The notes beneath the pieces were generated by a model. That model did not search any database and was not told the DNA's origin. It was given only the letters and a program-made list of their open reading frames with translations. A stretch of 64,000 nt of DNA from Streptomyces sp. NRRL F-5135 (GTDB lineage: Bacteria > Actinomycetota > Actinomycetes > Streptomycetales > Streptomycetaceae). Every line of letters begins with the position of its first letter. Position 1 is the first letter of the stretch. Location: the NCBI RefSeq assembly GCF_000719775.1, contig NZ_JOHR01000004.1, forward strand, positions 310,001-374,000, written 5' to 3'. This document shows positions 1-7,932 of this stretch, piece after piece. Position numbers and translations under genes: made by a program.

Positions 1-506
1 CGGACCAGCTCGAGCCCCACGTCCGTGCCCCAGTCCGTCTCCGCCGCCGTCACCACGGCCGAGGCGCCCGTCCGCTCGTCGGAGGCGGTCCACCGTACCT
101 GCGCGCCCACCCCGGGACCGGCGTCCCGCGGCCCCAGCGCGGCGAACACCGCGAGCGGGCCGCCCACCGCGAGCACCACCGCCGCCGCGGCCAGCACCAG
201 CCGGCGTCTGCGGGCGCGGCGCCGCCCGGCCGCCGCCCGGTCCAGGAGCCCGGCCAGCAGCCCCGGCCCGGGGTCGGTGAACGGTCCCACGCCGGTGGGG
301 GCCTGCCGTACGTACGTGTCGAGCTGTGCCTTCACTCCGCCGAAGTCGTCCAGCAGCAACGCGCACTGCGGGCAGTCCATCAGATGATCCTCGAAGCGGA
401 AGGCATCCCTGGGGCCGAGCACTCCGAGTGCGTAGGCGCCGACATCGCGATGGAGGTCCAAGGTCCGCATGGTCTCTGGTACGTACCGCAGCCCCGAATC
501 ACTCAT
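1..506 (-). CDS. Anti-sigma factor with N-terminal zinc finger (3' part outside window)
   Basis: The reverse strand from 506 encodes at least 168 residues and runs off the left edge. Near the N-terminus is a zf-HC2-type zinc finger (His near residue 18, then DHLMDCPQC, the H-x3-C-x2-C signature). A basic stretch follows near residues 95-102, then one hydrophobic segment (about 103-125) and the start of an extracytoplasmic domain. This is the layout of membrane anti-sigma factors (RskA/RsuA type) that hold an ECF sigma factor at the membrane. The matching sigma gene would be expected just beyond the left edge. ATG 506 was taken as the start; an in-frame ATG at 470 (MRTLDLHRD) is the form often seen in relatives. 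It is divergent from the response regulator gene, with only about 36 bp between starts. Confidence 0.8.
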   Translation of the reverse strand, partial: MSDSGLRYVPETMRTLDLHRDVGAYALGVLGPRDAFRFEDHLMDCPQCALLLDDFGGVKAQLDTYVRQAPTGVGPFTDPGPGLLAGLLDRAAAGRRRARRRRLVLAAAAVVLAVGGPLAVFAALGPRDAGPGVGAQVRWTASDERTGASAVVTAAETDWGTDVGLELV

Positions 507-542
507 GCCACACGCGGCCGGACGCGCCTAAACTCCAGCAGC

Positions 543-1292
543 ATGCTGAGCGTACTGGCTGTCGACGACGAAGAACCGGCGCTTGCGGAACTTCTCTATC
601 TGCTGAGGGCCGATCCCCGGATCCGGGCCGCCGAGGGAGCGACCGGCGCCACGGAAGCGCTGCGCCGCATCGGGGCCGCGCTCGACGCCGGGCCCGGCGA
701 CCCCGCCGCCGTCGACGTGGTCTTCCTCGACATCCACATGGCCGGCCTGTCGGGGCTCGACATGGCCAGGCTGCTGGCCGGTTTCGCCCAGCCCCCGCTG
801 ATCGTCTTCGTCACCGCCCACGAGGACTTCGCCGTCCGCGCCTTCGACCTCAAGGCCGTCGACTACGTCCTCAAACCGGTCCGCAGGGAGCGGCTCGCCG
901 AGGCCGTACGCCGGGTCACCGAGCTGGTGGGGGAGCGGGCCCCCGTCGCGGCCCCGGCCACCGACCAGATAGCGGTGGAACTCGGCGGGATCACCCGCTT
1001 CGTCGCCGTCGACGACATCGCGTACGTCGAGGCGCGCGGCGACTACGCCCGGCTGCACACCGACACCGGAAGCCACCTGGTCCGGATCCCCCTGACCACC
1101 CTGGAGGAGCGCTGGCGGGCCCGGGGCTTCGTCCGCGTCCACCGCAGCCATCTCGTCGCCCTGAACCGGATCGACGAGCTGCGCCTGGACGCGGGCGCGA
1201 TGAGTGTCCGCGTCGGCGCCGTGGAGCTGGCGGTCAGCCGCCGGCACGCCCGCGCGCTGCGCGACCTCCTGATGCGACAAGGCGGTCGTTGA
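543..1292 (+). CDS. LytTR-family response regulator
   Basis: The 249-residue protein has an N-terminal receiver domain (acidic pocket VDDEE at 7-11, phospho-acceptor Asp63 in FLDIHM, Thr91, Lys111 in LKPV) and a C-terminal LytTR DNA-binding domain (about 145-245, with YVEARGDYARLHT and VHRSHLVALNRI). Such regulators pair with LytS/BtsS-type kinases, and one lies three genes downstream (3619-4809) with a symporter between. This matches the pattern in which a carboxylate or pyruvate signal controls its own uptake gene (E. coli BtsSR is the studied example; the ligand here is inferred). An insertion of about eight residues precedes the phosphorylation strand. ATG 543 gives a family-length receiver; the reading frame stays open upstream to 384. 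No clear ribosome site is visible. Confidence 0.9.
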   Translation: MLSVLAVDDEEPALAELLYLLRADPRIRAAEGATGATEALRRIGAALDAGPGDPAAVDVVFLDIHMAGLSGLDMARLLAGFAQPPLIVFVTAHEDFAVRAFDLKAVDYVLKPVRRERLAEAVRRVTELVGERAPVAAPATDQIAVELGGITRFVAVDDIAYVEARGDYARLHTDTGSHLVRIPLTTLEERWRARGFVRVHRSHLVALNRIDELRLDAGAMSVRVGAVELAVSRRHARALRDLLMRQGGR

Positions 1293-1412
1293 CCAGGCCC
1301 TTCCCGCCGGATGACCCGGCTGCGTACACTCCACGCGCGACAGGACGAAGCGCCGGGCCGTGGGCCGCGAGCACCGGTGTGAGGGACGGGACGGGCCGGA
1401 CGGAGAGGTGCC

Positions 1413-1853
1413 ATGGCGGACGACGCACGGCCGCGGCGGCCGCCACCGCCCGGTGCCGAACCGTTCGAGCGGCGCTCGCCCGGGCCGCGCGACGCGCCCG
1501 CGGGCACACCGCGGCGCGAGGTCGTCACCGGCGAGCCCCTGCGCGCCCGCCCCTTGCCGCGCTACCGCGCCCAGGCCGAGATCGCGGAACACACACCGCT
1601 CGGCGACGCCTATGTCCGGTCCCTGATGCGCAGCCAACTCCGCGCCGGCCTCACCGCGTTCGCCCTCCTCGCCTGCGTCGCCGGCACCCTGCCGCTCGCC
1701 TTCGCCGCGCTGCGCGACCAGACCGCCGTCTGGTTCGTGCTCGGCTTCGCCGCCTACCCACTGCTCGCCCTCCTCGCCTGGTGGTACGTACGGCGCGCGG
1801 AGCGCAACGAACGCGACTTCGCCCGGCTCGTGAAGGGCCGGCCCGTCCCGTGA
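1413..1853 (+). CDS. Small two-helix membrane protein, putative symporter subunit (DUF485-like role)
   Basis: The 146-residue protein has a disordered proline/arginine-rich N-terminus (about 1-60), then RSLMRSQLRAG and two predicted membrane helices (about 78-98 and 105-126), ending in a basic tail. It precedes the sodium:solute symporter and overlaps it by 4 bp (1850-1853), so the two are very likely co-translated. In other bacteria a two-helix DUF485 protein (YjcH) precedes the acetate symporter ActP in the same way; this protein has that size and topology, but I assign the relationship by context rather than by a decisive motif. A GAGAGG ribosome site lies just upstream of ATG 1413. Confidence 0.75.
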   Translation: MADDARPRRPPPPGAEPFERRSPGPRDAPAGTPRREVVTGEPLRARPLPRYRAQAEIAEHTPLGDAYVRSLMRSQLRAGLTAFALLACVAGTLPLAFAALRDQTAVWFVLGFAAYPLLALLAWWYVRRAERNERDFARLVKGRPVP

Positions 1854-3622
1854 ACCAGAGCTACCCGGTCGTGGCCGTCACCGTCGTCGTGCTCGCCACC
1901 GTCCTCGTCGGCGGCTTCGGGCTGCGGATCTCCCGCACCACCTCCGACTTCTACGTGGCCTCCCGTACCGTCGGCCCCGCGCTCAACGCCGCCGCGATCA
2001 GCGGCGAGTACCTCTCGGCCGCCTCCTTCCTCGGGATCGCGGGGCTGGTGCTGCTGCACGGGCCCGACATGCTCTGGTACCCGGTCGGCTACACCGCCGG
2101 CTATCTCGTGCTCCTGGTCTTCGTCGCCGCCCCGCTGCGCCGCTCCGGCGCGTACACCCTCCCCGACTTCGCCGAGGGGCGGCTGCAGTCCCGGGCGGTG
2201 CGCCGGCTGGTGAGTGTGTTCGTGGTCGGCGCGGGCTGGCTCTACCTCGTTCCCCAACTCCAGGGCGCGGGACTGACGTTGAAGATCCTCACCGGCGCGC
2301 CCGGCTGGTTCGGCGGGGTGCTGGTCGCGCTCGTGGTGGTGGCGGCGGTCGCGGCGGGCGGCATGCGCAGCATCACCTTCGTCCAGGCGTTCCAGTACTG
2401 GCTCAAGCTCACCGCTCTGCTCGTCCCCGCGTTCTTCCTGGTGCTGGCGTGGCAGGGCGACGGGCGGCCGAGCGTCGCGGCCGGCCTGACCGGCGCCGTC
2501 GCCGGACGCGTCGACCATCCCCTCTACGCCACCTACGGCCTGATCGTGGCCACCTTCCTCGGCACGATGGGCCTGCCGCACGTCGTCGTCCGCTTCTACA
2601 CGAGCCCCAACGGCCGGGCCGCGCGCCGGACCACCGTGGTCGTCCTGGCCCTGATCGGCGCCTTCTACCTGCTGCCGCCGGTGTACGGGGCGCTGGGCCG
2701 GCTCTACGTGCCCCAGCCGCCGTCCGGCACCGACGCCGACGCGGCCGTCCTGCTGCTGCCGGAGCGCGCCATCGGCGGGCTCGGCGGGGACCTGCTCGGG
2801 GCGCTGGTGGCGGGCGGGGCCTTCGCCGCCTTCCTGTCCACCGCCTCCGGGCTCACCATGGCCGTGGCGGGAGTGCTCACCCAGGACGTCCTGCCCTCGC
2901 GCGGCGTACGGGACTTCCGGCTGGCCACCCCGCTCGCCATCGCCGTGCCGCTGGGCGGGTCGTTGCTGGTGAACTCCATGCCCGTGGCCGACTCCGTCGC
3001 CATGGCCTTCGCGGTCTCCGCGTCCTCCTTCTGCCCGCTGCTGGTGCTCGGCATCTGGTGGCGGCGGCTCACCCCGCCCGGCGCCGCCGCCGGTCTGCTG
3101 CTCGGCGGCGGCCTCTCCTTCGCGGCCACGGTGGCCACGGTCGGCGGAGCCGTCCGGTCCGGCTGGCCGCACGCGCTGCTGGCCTGGCCCGCCGTCTGGT
3201 CCGTGCCGGTCGGCTTCCTCGCCATGATCCTGGTGTCCCTGGCCACGCCGGGCCGGATTCCGCCCGGCACCGGCGCCGCCATGGCGCGCTTCCACCTGCC
3301 GGAGGCCCTGGTTCCGCGCGGCGGGGACGGTGGGGACGGCCTGTGCGGCGGGGCGGCCACGGGCGCGGTGGACGGACGGCGGGCCCGGGCCGGCTCCGGT
3401 GCCGGCCCGGGCGCGGACGCCGGTCCGGGGTGCCGGTCCGCCGGGTCCGTGCGCGACCGCGGGCCCGCACCGGACCGCGGGACCGTGTCCGGTCGGGGCG
3501 CCGCGCCGGGCCGTACGGGGGCGTCCGGCCGTACGGGCGTCCCGGACCCAGCGGACGTGTCGGACCCCGCGGACGTGTCGGATCGTACGGGCGTGCGTGG
3601 CCGTACGACGGAGGCGCCATGA
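1850..3622 (+). CDS. Sodium:solute symporter (acetate/pyruvate-type, SSS family)
   Basis: The 590-residue polytopic membrane protein belongs to the sodium:solute symporter family. The first helix starts at the N-terminus, and conserved segments include DFYVASRTV, ISGEYLSAASFLGIAG and STASGLTMAVAGVLTQDV. It is closest in appearance to ActP/MctP-type monocarboxylate carriers; the substrate is inferred from the family and from the adjacent sensor. GTG 1850 overlaps the stop of the small membrane protein, and the stop overlaps the kinase start (3619-3622). The last 100 or so residues are unusual: a Gly/Ala/Asp/Arg-rich, repeat-bearing hydrophilic tail (GPGADAGPG, then repeated PADVSD and RTGV units) that core family members lack and that is probably disordered and cytoplasmic. 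Confidence 0.88.
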   Translation: MNQSYPVVAVTVVVLATVLVGGFGLRISRTTSDFYVASRTVGPALNAAAISGEYLSAASFLGIAGLVLLHGPDMLWYPVGYTAGYLVLLVFVAAPLRRSGAYTLPDFAEGRLQSRAVRRLVSVFVVGAGWLYLVPQLQGAGLTLKILTGAPGWFGGVLVALVVVAAVAAGGMRSITFVQAFQYWLKLTALLVPAFFLVLAWQGDGRPSVAAGLTGAVAGRVDHPLYATYGLIVATFLGTMGLPHVVVRFYTSPNGRAARRTTVVVLALIGAFYLLPPVYGALGRLYVPQPPSGTDADAAVLLLPERAIGGLGGDLLGALVAGGAFAAFLSTASGLTMAVAGVLTQDVLPSRGVRDFRLATPLAIAVPLGGSLLVNSMPVADSVAMAFAVSASSFCPLLVLGIWWRRLTPPGAAAGLLLGGGLSFAATVATVGGAVRSGWPHALLAWPAVWSVPVGFLAMILVSLATPGRIPPGTGAAMARFHLPEALVPRGGDGGDGLCGGAATGAVDGRRARAGSGAGPGADAGPGCRSAGSVRDRGPAPDRGTVSGRGAAPGRTGASGRTGVPDPADVSDPADVSDRTGVRGRTTEAP

Positions 3623-4809
3623 GCGGCGCCGCGCTCGCCGCCCTGATCGTGCTGGGGCCGTTGCTGCTAGCCGGGGGCTTTCTGCTCGGCCGCCGCACCG
3701 CGCGCCTCGAGCGGATCAGCGATGTCGGCACGCCCGTCGAGCACGCCACGTTCGAGACCCTGCACACCGCCTCGCTCGCCGCGCCCCCGCTGCGGGCCGG
3801 CCTCACCGAGGACAGCGCCCGCAAGGCGGCCCGCCGGCTGCGCTCCCTGCTGGGCACCGACGCTCTCTGCCTCACCGACCGGGACCGGGTCCTCGCCTGG
3901 GACGGCGCCGGCGAGGACCATGGCACCGGTGTGATGGACCAGGTCGCCGGGGTGCTGGACAGCGGACGCGGCACGGCGTTCGCCGGCGGCTGCGAGGATC
4001 TCGACTGTTCCCTGCGGTGGGGCGTGGCCGCCCCGCTCACGGTGGACCACCGGGTGCTCGGCACCCTCGTTGCGTACGCCCCGCGCGAGTCGGCGGTCCT
4101 CGCGCGGGCCGTGGGCGAAGTGGCCCGCTGGGTTTCCGTGCAGCTGGAACTGGCCGAGCTGGACCGCTCCCGCACCCGGCTGATCGAGGCGGAGATCAAG
4201 GCGCTGCGGGCCCAGATCTCCCCGCACTTCATCTTCAACTCACTGGCGGCCATCGCCTCGTTCGTCCGTACCGATCCCGAGCGCGCCCGCGAACTCCTGC
4301 TGGAATTCGCGGACTTCACCCGCTACTCGTTCCGCAGCCGGGGCGACTTCACCACGCTCTCCGACGAACTGCACTCCATCGACCAGTACCTGGCGCTCGT
4401 CCGGGCCCGGTTCGGCGACCGGCTCACCGTCACCCTCCAGGTCGCTCCCGAGGTCCTGCCGGTGGCGATGCCGTTCCTCTGCCTCCAGCCGCTCGTCGAG
4501 AACGCCGTCAAACACGGTCTCGAAGGCGCGGGCACCACGAGCCACATCACCATCAGCGCACTCGACGCGGGCGCCGAGGCGGAGGTGGTGATCGAAGACG
4601 ACGGGGTGGGGATGGAACCGGACCGGCTACGGCGGATCCTGCGCCGCGAGGACGGCGCGTCCACCGGCATCGGGCTGCTCAATGTGGACGAGCGGCTGCG
4701 CCAGGTCTACGGGGACGACTACGGCCTGGTGATCGAGACGGGCGTCGGCGCGGGGATGAGGATCACCGTACGGATCCCCAAGTACCGCGCCGGGGTGCAC
4801 GGAAGCTGA
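3619..4809 (+). CDS. LytS-like sensor histidine kinase
   Basis: The 396-residue kinase has one N-terminal membrane helix (about 4-24), a GAF-like sensor region (about 60-165), then a His_kinase (PF06580-type) dimerisation segment with phospho-acceptor His203 in QISPHFIFNSL. An HATPase domain follows (N-box LVENAVKHG, then EDDGVGM and GIGLLNVDERL). It lacks the 5TM-5TMR module of classical LytS, so the signal is probably read by the GAF-like domain. ATG 3619 overlaps the symporter stop by 4 bp. The response regulator at 543 is the obvious partner. The cysteines in GGCEDLDC (124-130) could bind a cofactor or respond to redox, which is only a possibility. Confidence 0.9.
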   Translation: MSGAALAALIVLGPLLLAGGFLLGRRTARLERISDVGTPVEHATFETLHTASLAAPPLRAGLTEDSARKAARRLRSLLGTDALCLTDRDRVLAWDGAGEDHGTGVMDQVAGVLDSGRGTAFAGGCEDLDCSLRWGVAAPLTVDHRVLGTLVAYAPRESAVLARAVGEVARWVSVQLELAELDRSRTRLIEAEIKALRAQISPHFIFNSLAAIASFVRTDPERARELLLEFADFTRYSFRSRGDFTTLSDELHSIDQYLALVRARFGDRLTVTLQVAPEVLPVAMPFLCLQPLVENAVKHGLEGAGTTSHITISALDAGAEAEVVIEDDGVGMEPDRLRRILRREDGASTGIGLLNVDERLRQVYGDDYGLVIETGVGAGMRITVRIPKYRAGVHGS

Positions 4810-4905
4810 GGCCGGCTGGAGTCGGCCGCTGTGCGGTCGGCACCCGGCCGCCACGCGATCCGCGTACGGCTGCCCGTGCTGTTCCGTGTCACCCGTGCCG
4901 TTTGC

Positions 4906-4980
4906 GCCGTCCGTGTGCGACCGCCGTACAGCCGTCCGTGTGCGACCGCCGTACAGCCGTCCGTGTGCGACCGCCGTACA
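4906..4980. repeat. Three perfect 25-bp direct repeats
   Basis: Three head-to-tail identical 25-bp units at 4906-4930, 4931-4955 and 4956-4980 (unit begins GCCGTCCGTGTGCGACC). They fill the short gap between the kinase stop and the end of the convergent gene at 4991. There are no spacers, so it is not a CRISPR array. No open reading frame of interest spans it. Confidence 0.95.
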
Positions 4981-4990
4981 GGGGCAGGGC

Positions 4991-5506
4991 TCAGAACAGA
5001 TGGATCGCCAGGTGCCCCAGCGGCAGCCCCAGCTGCCACGCCGGGGTCCACACCTTCGGCCCTTCCTCCTCCGCCGCCGGGCAGGGAGCCTCGCGCGTCG
5101 GCCCCATGGCGTCCAGGTCGGGCGCCAGCATCTCCGTCTCCTCCAGCCACCGCCAGGCCGCGCCCGCCAGCTCCAGGTCCGGATCTCGGACCGTGCCACC
5201 GGCCTCGAAGGCGAGCGCCTCCAGCCGGTCGAGCCGCGCGCACACCCACTCCGGCCAGGAGGTGCCGTACGCGGTCAGGGAGTGCCACTCCGCCATCCGG
5301 GCCCCCGAGCGGGGGCCGCCCGCCGGACTGCCGGAGAGGAAGATGGTCAGGGCCAGCGCGTGCCGGCCCGCTCGGTACTCCAGTGTCGTCGGTGGCATCA
5401 GATCGCCGGTGCGCAGCAGTTCGTCGGCGACGTATTCCGCGTACATCCACGCCATCGGCACCAGCAGGTCACCACCGCCCGCGCTGTCTGTACTGTCCGG
5501 ACGCAT
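4991..5506 (-). CDS. Conserved hypothetical protein of unknown function
   Basis: The 171-residue soluble protein has no signal peptide or membrane helix. It is acidic overall, with tryptophan-rich segments (WMYAEYVADELL, WPEWVCARLDRLEALAFEAGG, AAWRWLEETEML) suggesting an all-helical fold. I recognise no catalytic motif or named family. ATG 5506 was chosen because it follows AAAGGCGGAGAAGCG, a good ribosome site, although the frame remains open upstream. It is divergent from the small anti-sigma gene (115 bp between starts) and convergent with the kinase operon. Its high GC3 in this frame only, against disrupted shadows in the other frames, supports it being a real gene. Confidence 0.72.
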   Translation of the reverse strand: MRPDSTDSAGGGDLLVPMAWMYAEYVADELLRTGDLMPPTTLEYRAGRHALALTIFLSGSPAGGPRSGARMAEWHSLTAYGTSWPEWVCARLDRLEALAFEAGGTVRDPDLELAGAAWRWLEETEMLAPDLDAMGPTREAPCPAAEEEGPKVWTPAWQLGLPLGHLAIHLF

Positions 5507-5620
5507 CGCTTCTCCGCCTTTCTTCCCGCCCCCCGAAACCCCCTTCACGGAGCATTGAACCGGCGGCGGCCGCCGCGCGTGGCCAGAAGGGCAGGATCGG
5601 GCGGCGGACGGGAGCGGATT

Positions 5621-5845
5621 GTGACGGGTGGGGCCGACGGTGAGGCAGCCGACGCTGGAACGACCGATTCCGGACGGCATGTACGGTCGTTCCTCGGCGC
5701 GTACGTGCTGGGCGCGCTCGCTCCCGAGGAGGACCGGCGCGTCGCGGACCACCTCGCGCGGTGCGGTCCGTGCGGGGCCGCCTACCTGGAGGTGGCCGAG
5801 GCACCGTCACTGCTGGCGCTGGTGGACGAGGAGGACCTGCGATAG
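5621..5845 (+). CDS. Small zinc-finger anti-sigma-like protein
   Basis: The 74-residue protein consists almost wholly of a zf-HC2 anti-sigma domain: His20 in SGRHVRSFLGAYVLGALAP, then DHLARCGPC (the H-x3-C-x2-C zinc ligands). It has no membrane helix, unlike the gene at the left edge, so it would be a soluble zinc-binding anti-sigma factor. GTG 5621 gives the shortest form covering the domain; upstream the frame degenerates. It is convergent with the sigma factor gene and overlaps it tail-to-tail by 64 bp (5782-5845). That pairing makes the neighbouring sigma factor the probable target, by inference. It may be a cut-down relative of the usual membrane anti-sigma factors. Confidence 0.75.
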   Translation: MTGGADGEAADAGTTDSGRHVRSFLGAYVLGALAPEEDRRVADHLARCGPCGAAYLEVAEAPSLLALVDEEDLR

Positions 5846-6366
5846 CCGGGCAGGGCGCGGGCGAGCGCCCGTAGCGCGTAGTACGACCGGGACTTGACCG
5901 TACCGGCCGGAATGCCCAGCGCCCGGGCGGTCTCGTTCACACTCAGCCCGCGGAAGTAGATGTGCGCCAGCACGGCGCGGTGTTCCGGGCTCAGCTCCCG
6001 CACGGCCTTGCGGACGTCGAGCGCCAGGGTCGCGGTCTCGGTGGGGTCCTCCGGGTCGGGGGTCGTCGCGAGGATCCCGTCGCCCACCTCGGGCGGTCGC
6101 GACAGCCGGGACCTGCGCGCGTCGATGGCGAGCCGGCGTCCCACGGTGAACAGCCAGGGCCGCATGGATTCGAAGGGACCGTCGAACGCCTCGGGGTGCT
6201 GCCAGGCGCGTACCAGCGTCTCCTGGAGCAGGTCCTCCGCGCGCTGCCGGTCCCCGAAGGTCAGTCCCAGCAGGAAGTTGAGCAGAGCCGGGCCGTGCTC
6301 GCGCTGGAGGTCCGTCAGCGCCCGCTCGTCGGTCGTCGCCCGGGCCGTGGCGGGGGCAGTGGTCAT
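5782..6366 (-). CDS. ECF-type RNA polymerase sigma factor
   Basis: The 194-residue protein has sigma region 2 (about 22-90, with AEDLLQETLVRAWQ and MRPWLFTVGRRLAIDARR) and region 4 (about 122-172, with LSPEHRAVLAHIYFRGLS and the helix-turn-helix ARALGIPAGTVKSRSYYALRAL). ATG 6366 has a strong GGAAAGGA ribosome site 7 bp upstream. The frame stays open upstream through a hexanucleotide repeat that would encode Asp-Ser pairs, but this lies before the ribosome site and is unlikely to be translated. The C-terminal Ser-rich 20 residues overlap, on the other strand, the 3' end of the anti-sigma gene. Its regulon cannot be read from the sequence. Confidence 0.9.
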   Translation of the reverse strand: MTTAPATARATTDERALTDLQREHGPALLNFLLGLTFGDRQRAEDLLQETLVRAWQHPEAFDGPFESMRPWLFTVGRRLAIDARRSRLSRPPEVGDGILATTPDPEDPTETATLALDVRKAVRELSPEHRAVLAHIYFRGLSVNETARALGIPAGTVKSRSYYALRALARALPGYRRSSSSTSASSDGASATSR

Positions 6367-6402
6367 CGTGAACGTCCTTTCCAGCCGTCGCCGTCGTTTC
6401 AC

Positions 6403-6456
<54 letters not shown>

Positions 6457-6653
6457 GCGCGATCGTCGTCGCAGGGCCGGTGCCGTGAAGATCCTCCGGA
6501 CCGGCCCTGGCGGTATCCGAACGCAGGACGGCGCCGGGGGACAGGTGGCGCGCACGGCTCTGCGACGAACGGTCGCTCACTGCGACGAGCGGTGCGATGA
6601 ACGGTCCCACGGGGCTGTTCAGGCCATACGAAGGGAATGGTCGGCTTGGTCGC

Positions 6654-6681
6654 TTGACATCCTTTTATGCGACTATATGGA
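6654..6681 (+). promoter_or_regulatory. Candidate housekeeping-type promoter for the CapA-like lipoprotein
   Basis: A perfect -35 TTGACA (6654-6659) is followed by an AT-rich patch. TATGGA lies 16 bp downstream (6676-6681), or TATATG with a short 14-bp spacer. It is 41 bp before the start codon of the downstream gene, in otherwise GC-rich DNA. The assignment rests on the hexamer match only. Confidence 0.5.
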
Positions 6682-6721
6682 CTCATTGGGACGGTATTCG
6701 CCCGAAATCGGAGCCTTCTCG

Positions 6722-7897
6722 ATGACGACACGTATGCGACAGGGAGTGGTGGCCGCCGTGGTCCTGCTCATCGGAACAGCGGCGGCCTGCGCGGGCTCCG
6801 ACCGGGCGGCCGGCGGCCGGCTCGCGGTCTCCCCGGCGGCCGGGCCCGAGGCGCGGCGCGGATTCACGCTCGTGGCCTCGGGCGATGTGCTGCCCCACGA
6901 CTCCGTCATCCGCCGGGCGAACCTCGACGCGGGCGGCGACGGTTACGACTTCGCCCCCATGCTCGCCGCCGTGAAGCCGGTGGTCTCCGGCGCGGACGTG
7001 GCGATCTGCCACATGGAGACCGTGTACGGCGAGGAGGGCGGCTCCTACTCCGGTTATCCGGACTTCATCTCACCGCCCGAGGTCGCCGCCGGTCTGCGGG
7101 AGACCGGCTACGACTCCTGCTCCACCGCCTCCAACCACAGCCTCGACGACGGTGCGGAGGGCATCCGCCGCACCCTGGACGCCTTCGACAAGGCGGGCCT
7201 CAAGCACGTGGGCTCGGCCCGTACGGCAGCCGAGTCGGTCCGGCCCGCGCTGATGACGGCGGGCGGTGCCACGGTCGCCCAACTCGCCTACACCTTCGGC
7301 ACCAATGACAAGCCGTTCCCCGAGGGCCGGCCGTGGGCGGTGAACCTGACCGACGAGAAGAAGATCGTCGCGGACGCGCGGGCCGCCCGGAAGGCCGGCG
7401 CCGACGTCGTCGTGGTGAGCATGCACTGGGGCACCGAGTGGCAGACGGAGCCGGACGACGAGCAGCTGAGCCTGGCCAGGAAGCTCACGGGGTCACGCAC
7501 CGGGGACCGGCCCGACATCGACCTGATCATCGGCACCCATGCCCATGTTCCCCAGGCGTACGAGATGGTCAACGGGACCTGGGTGGTCTACGGCCTGGGC
7601 GACCAGATCGCCGGGACCATGACCAACGACGACGGCGAGCTGGACGGGCGCGGCAACCAGGGCTCGATCGGCCGCTTCACGTTCACCGCGCCCGAGACCG
7701 AGGGGGAGCGTTGGCCGGTGACGAAGGCGGAGTTCGTCCCGCAGATGTGGGACCTGGACATCGGGCGCGTGATCGATCTGCCGGAGGCCGTCCGCGAGGA
7801 TCCCGGCCGCGACGACTACCGCGAGGTGCGCGACGGGATCACGGAGGCGGTGCTCAGCCGTGGCGCGGCGGTGGACGGTCTGATGACGGTCGACTGA
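6722..7897 (+). CDS. CapA-family (PGA_cap) secreted lipoprotein
   Basis: The 391-residue protein starts with a lipoprotein signal (hydrophobic VVAAVVLLIGTAAAC, lipobox Cys about residue 20), so it should be anchored outside the membrane. The rest is a metallophosphatase-like CapA/PGA_cap domain: GDVLPH near the start, CHMETVYG, STASNHSLDDG, SMHWGTEW and IGTHAHVPQ, which supply the metal-binding Asp/His/Asn residues. In Bacillus, CapA takes part in poly-gamma-glutamate capsule export; Streptomyces relatives without capBC are of unproven function, and no capBC is present here. ATG 6722 was selected for the signal peptide; in-frame ATGs at 6676 and 6734 are alternatives. No strong ribosome site is seen. 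Confidence 0.85.
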   Translation: MTTRMRQGVVAAVVLLIGTAAACAGSDRAAGGRLAVSPAAGPEARRGFTLVASGDVLPHDSVIRRANLDAGGDGYDFAPMLAAVKPVVSGADVAICHMETVYGEEGGSYSGYPDFISPPEVAAGLRETGYDSCSTASNHSLDDGAEGIRRTLDAFDKAGLKHVGSARTAAESVRPALMTAGGATVAQLAYTFGTNDKPFPEGRPWAVNLTDEKKIVADARAARKAGADVVVVSMHWGTEWQTEPDDEQLSLARKLTGSRTGDRPDIDLIIGTHAHVPQAYEMVNGTWVVYGLGDQIAGTMTNDDGELDGRGNQGSIGRFTFTAPETEGERWPVTKAEFVPQMWDLDIGRVIDLPEAVREDPGRDDYREVRDGITEAVLSRGAAVDGLMTVD

Positions 7898-7932
7898 CAC
7901 CTCCACCGGTGCGCGACCGCGCGGAGCGCACG

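Noticed and set aside
1754..3295. Long minus-strand open frame opposite the symporter
   Set aside because: Gly/Ala/Arg/Gln-rich translation, no domain or ribosome site; it is the antisense shadow of a GC-rich gene.
4906..4980. Possible CRISPR array
   Set aside because: The three units are directly adjacent with no spacers and no cas genes are nearby.
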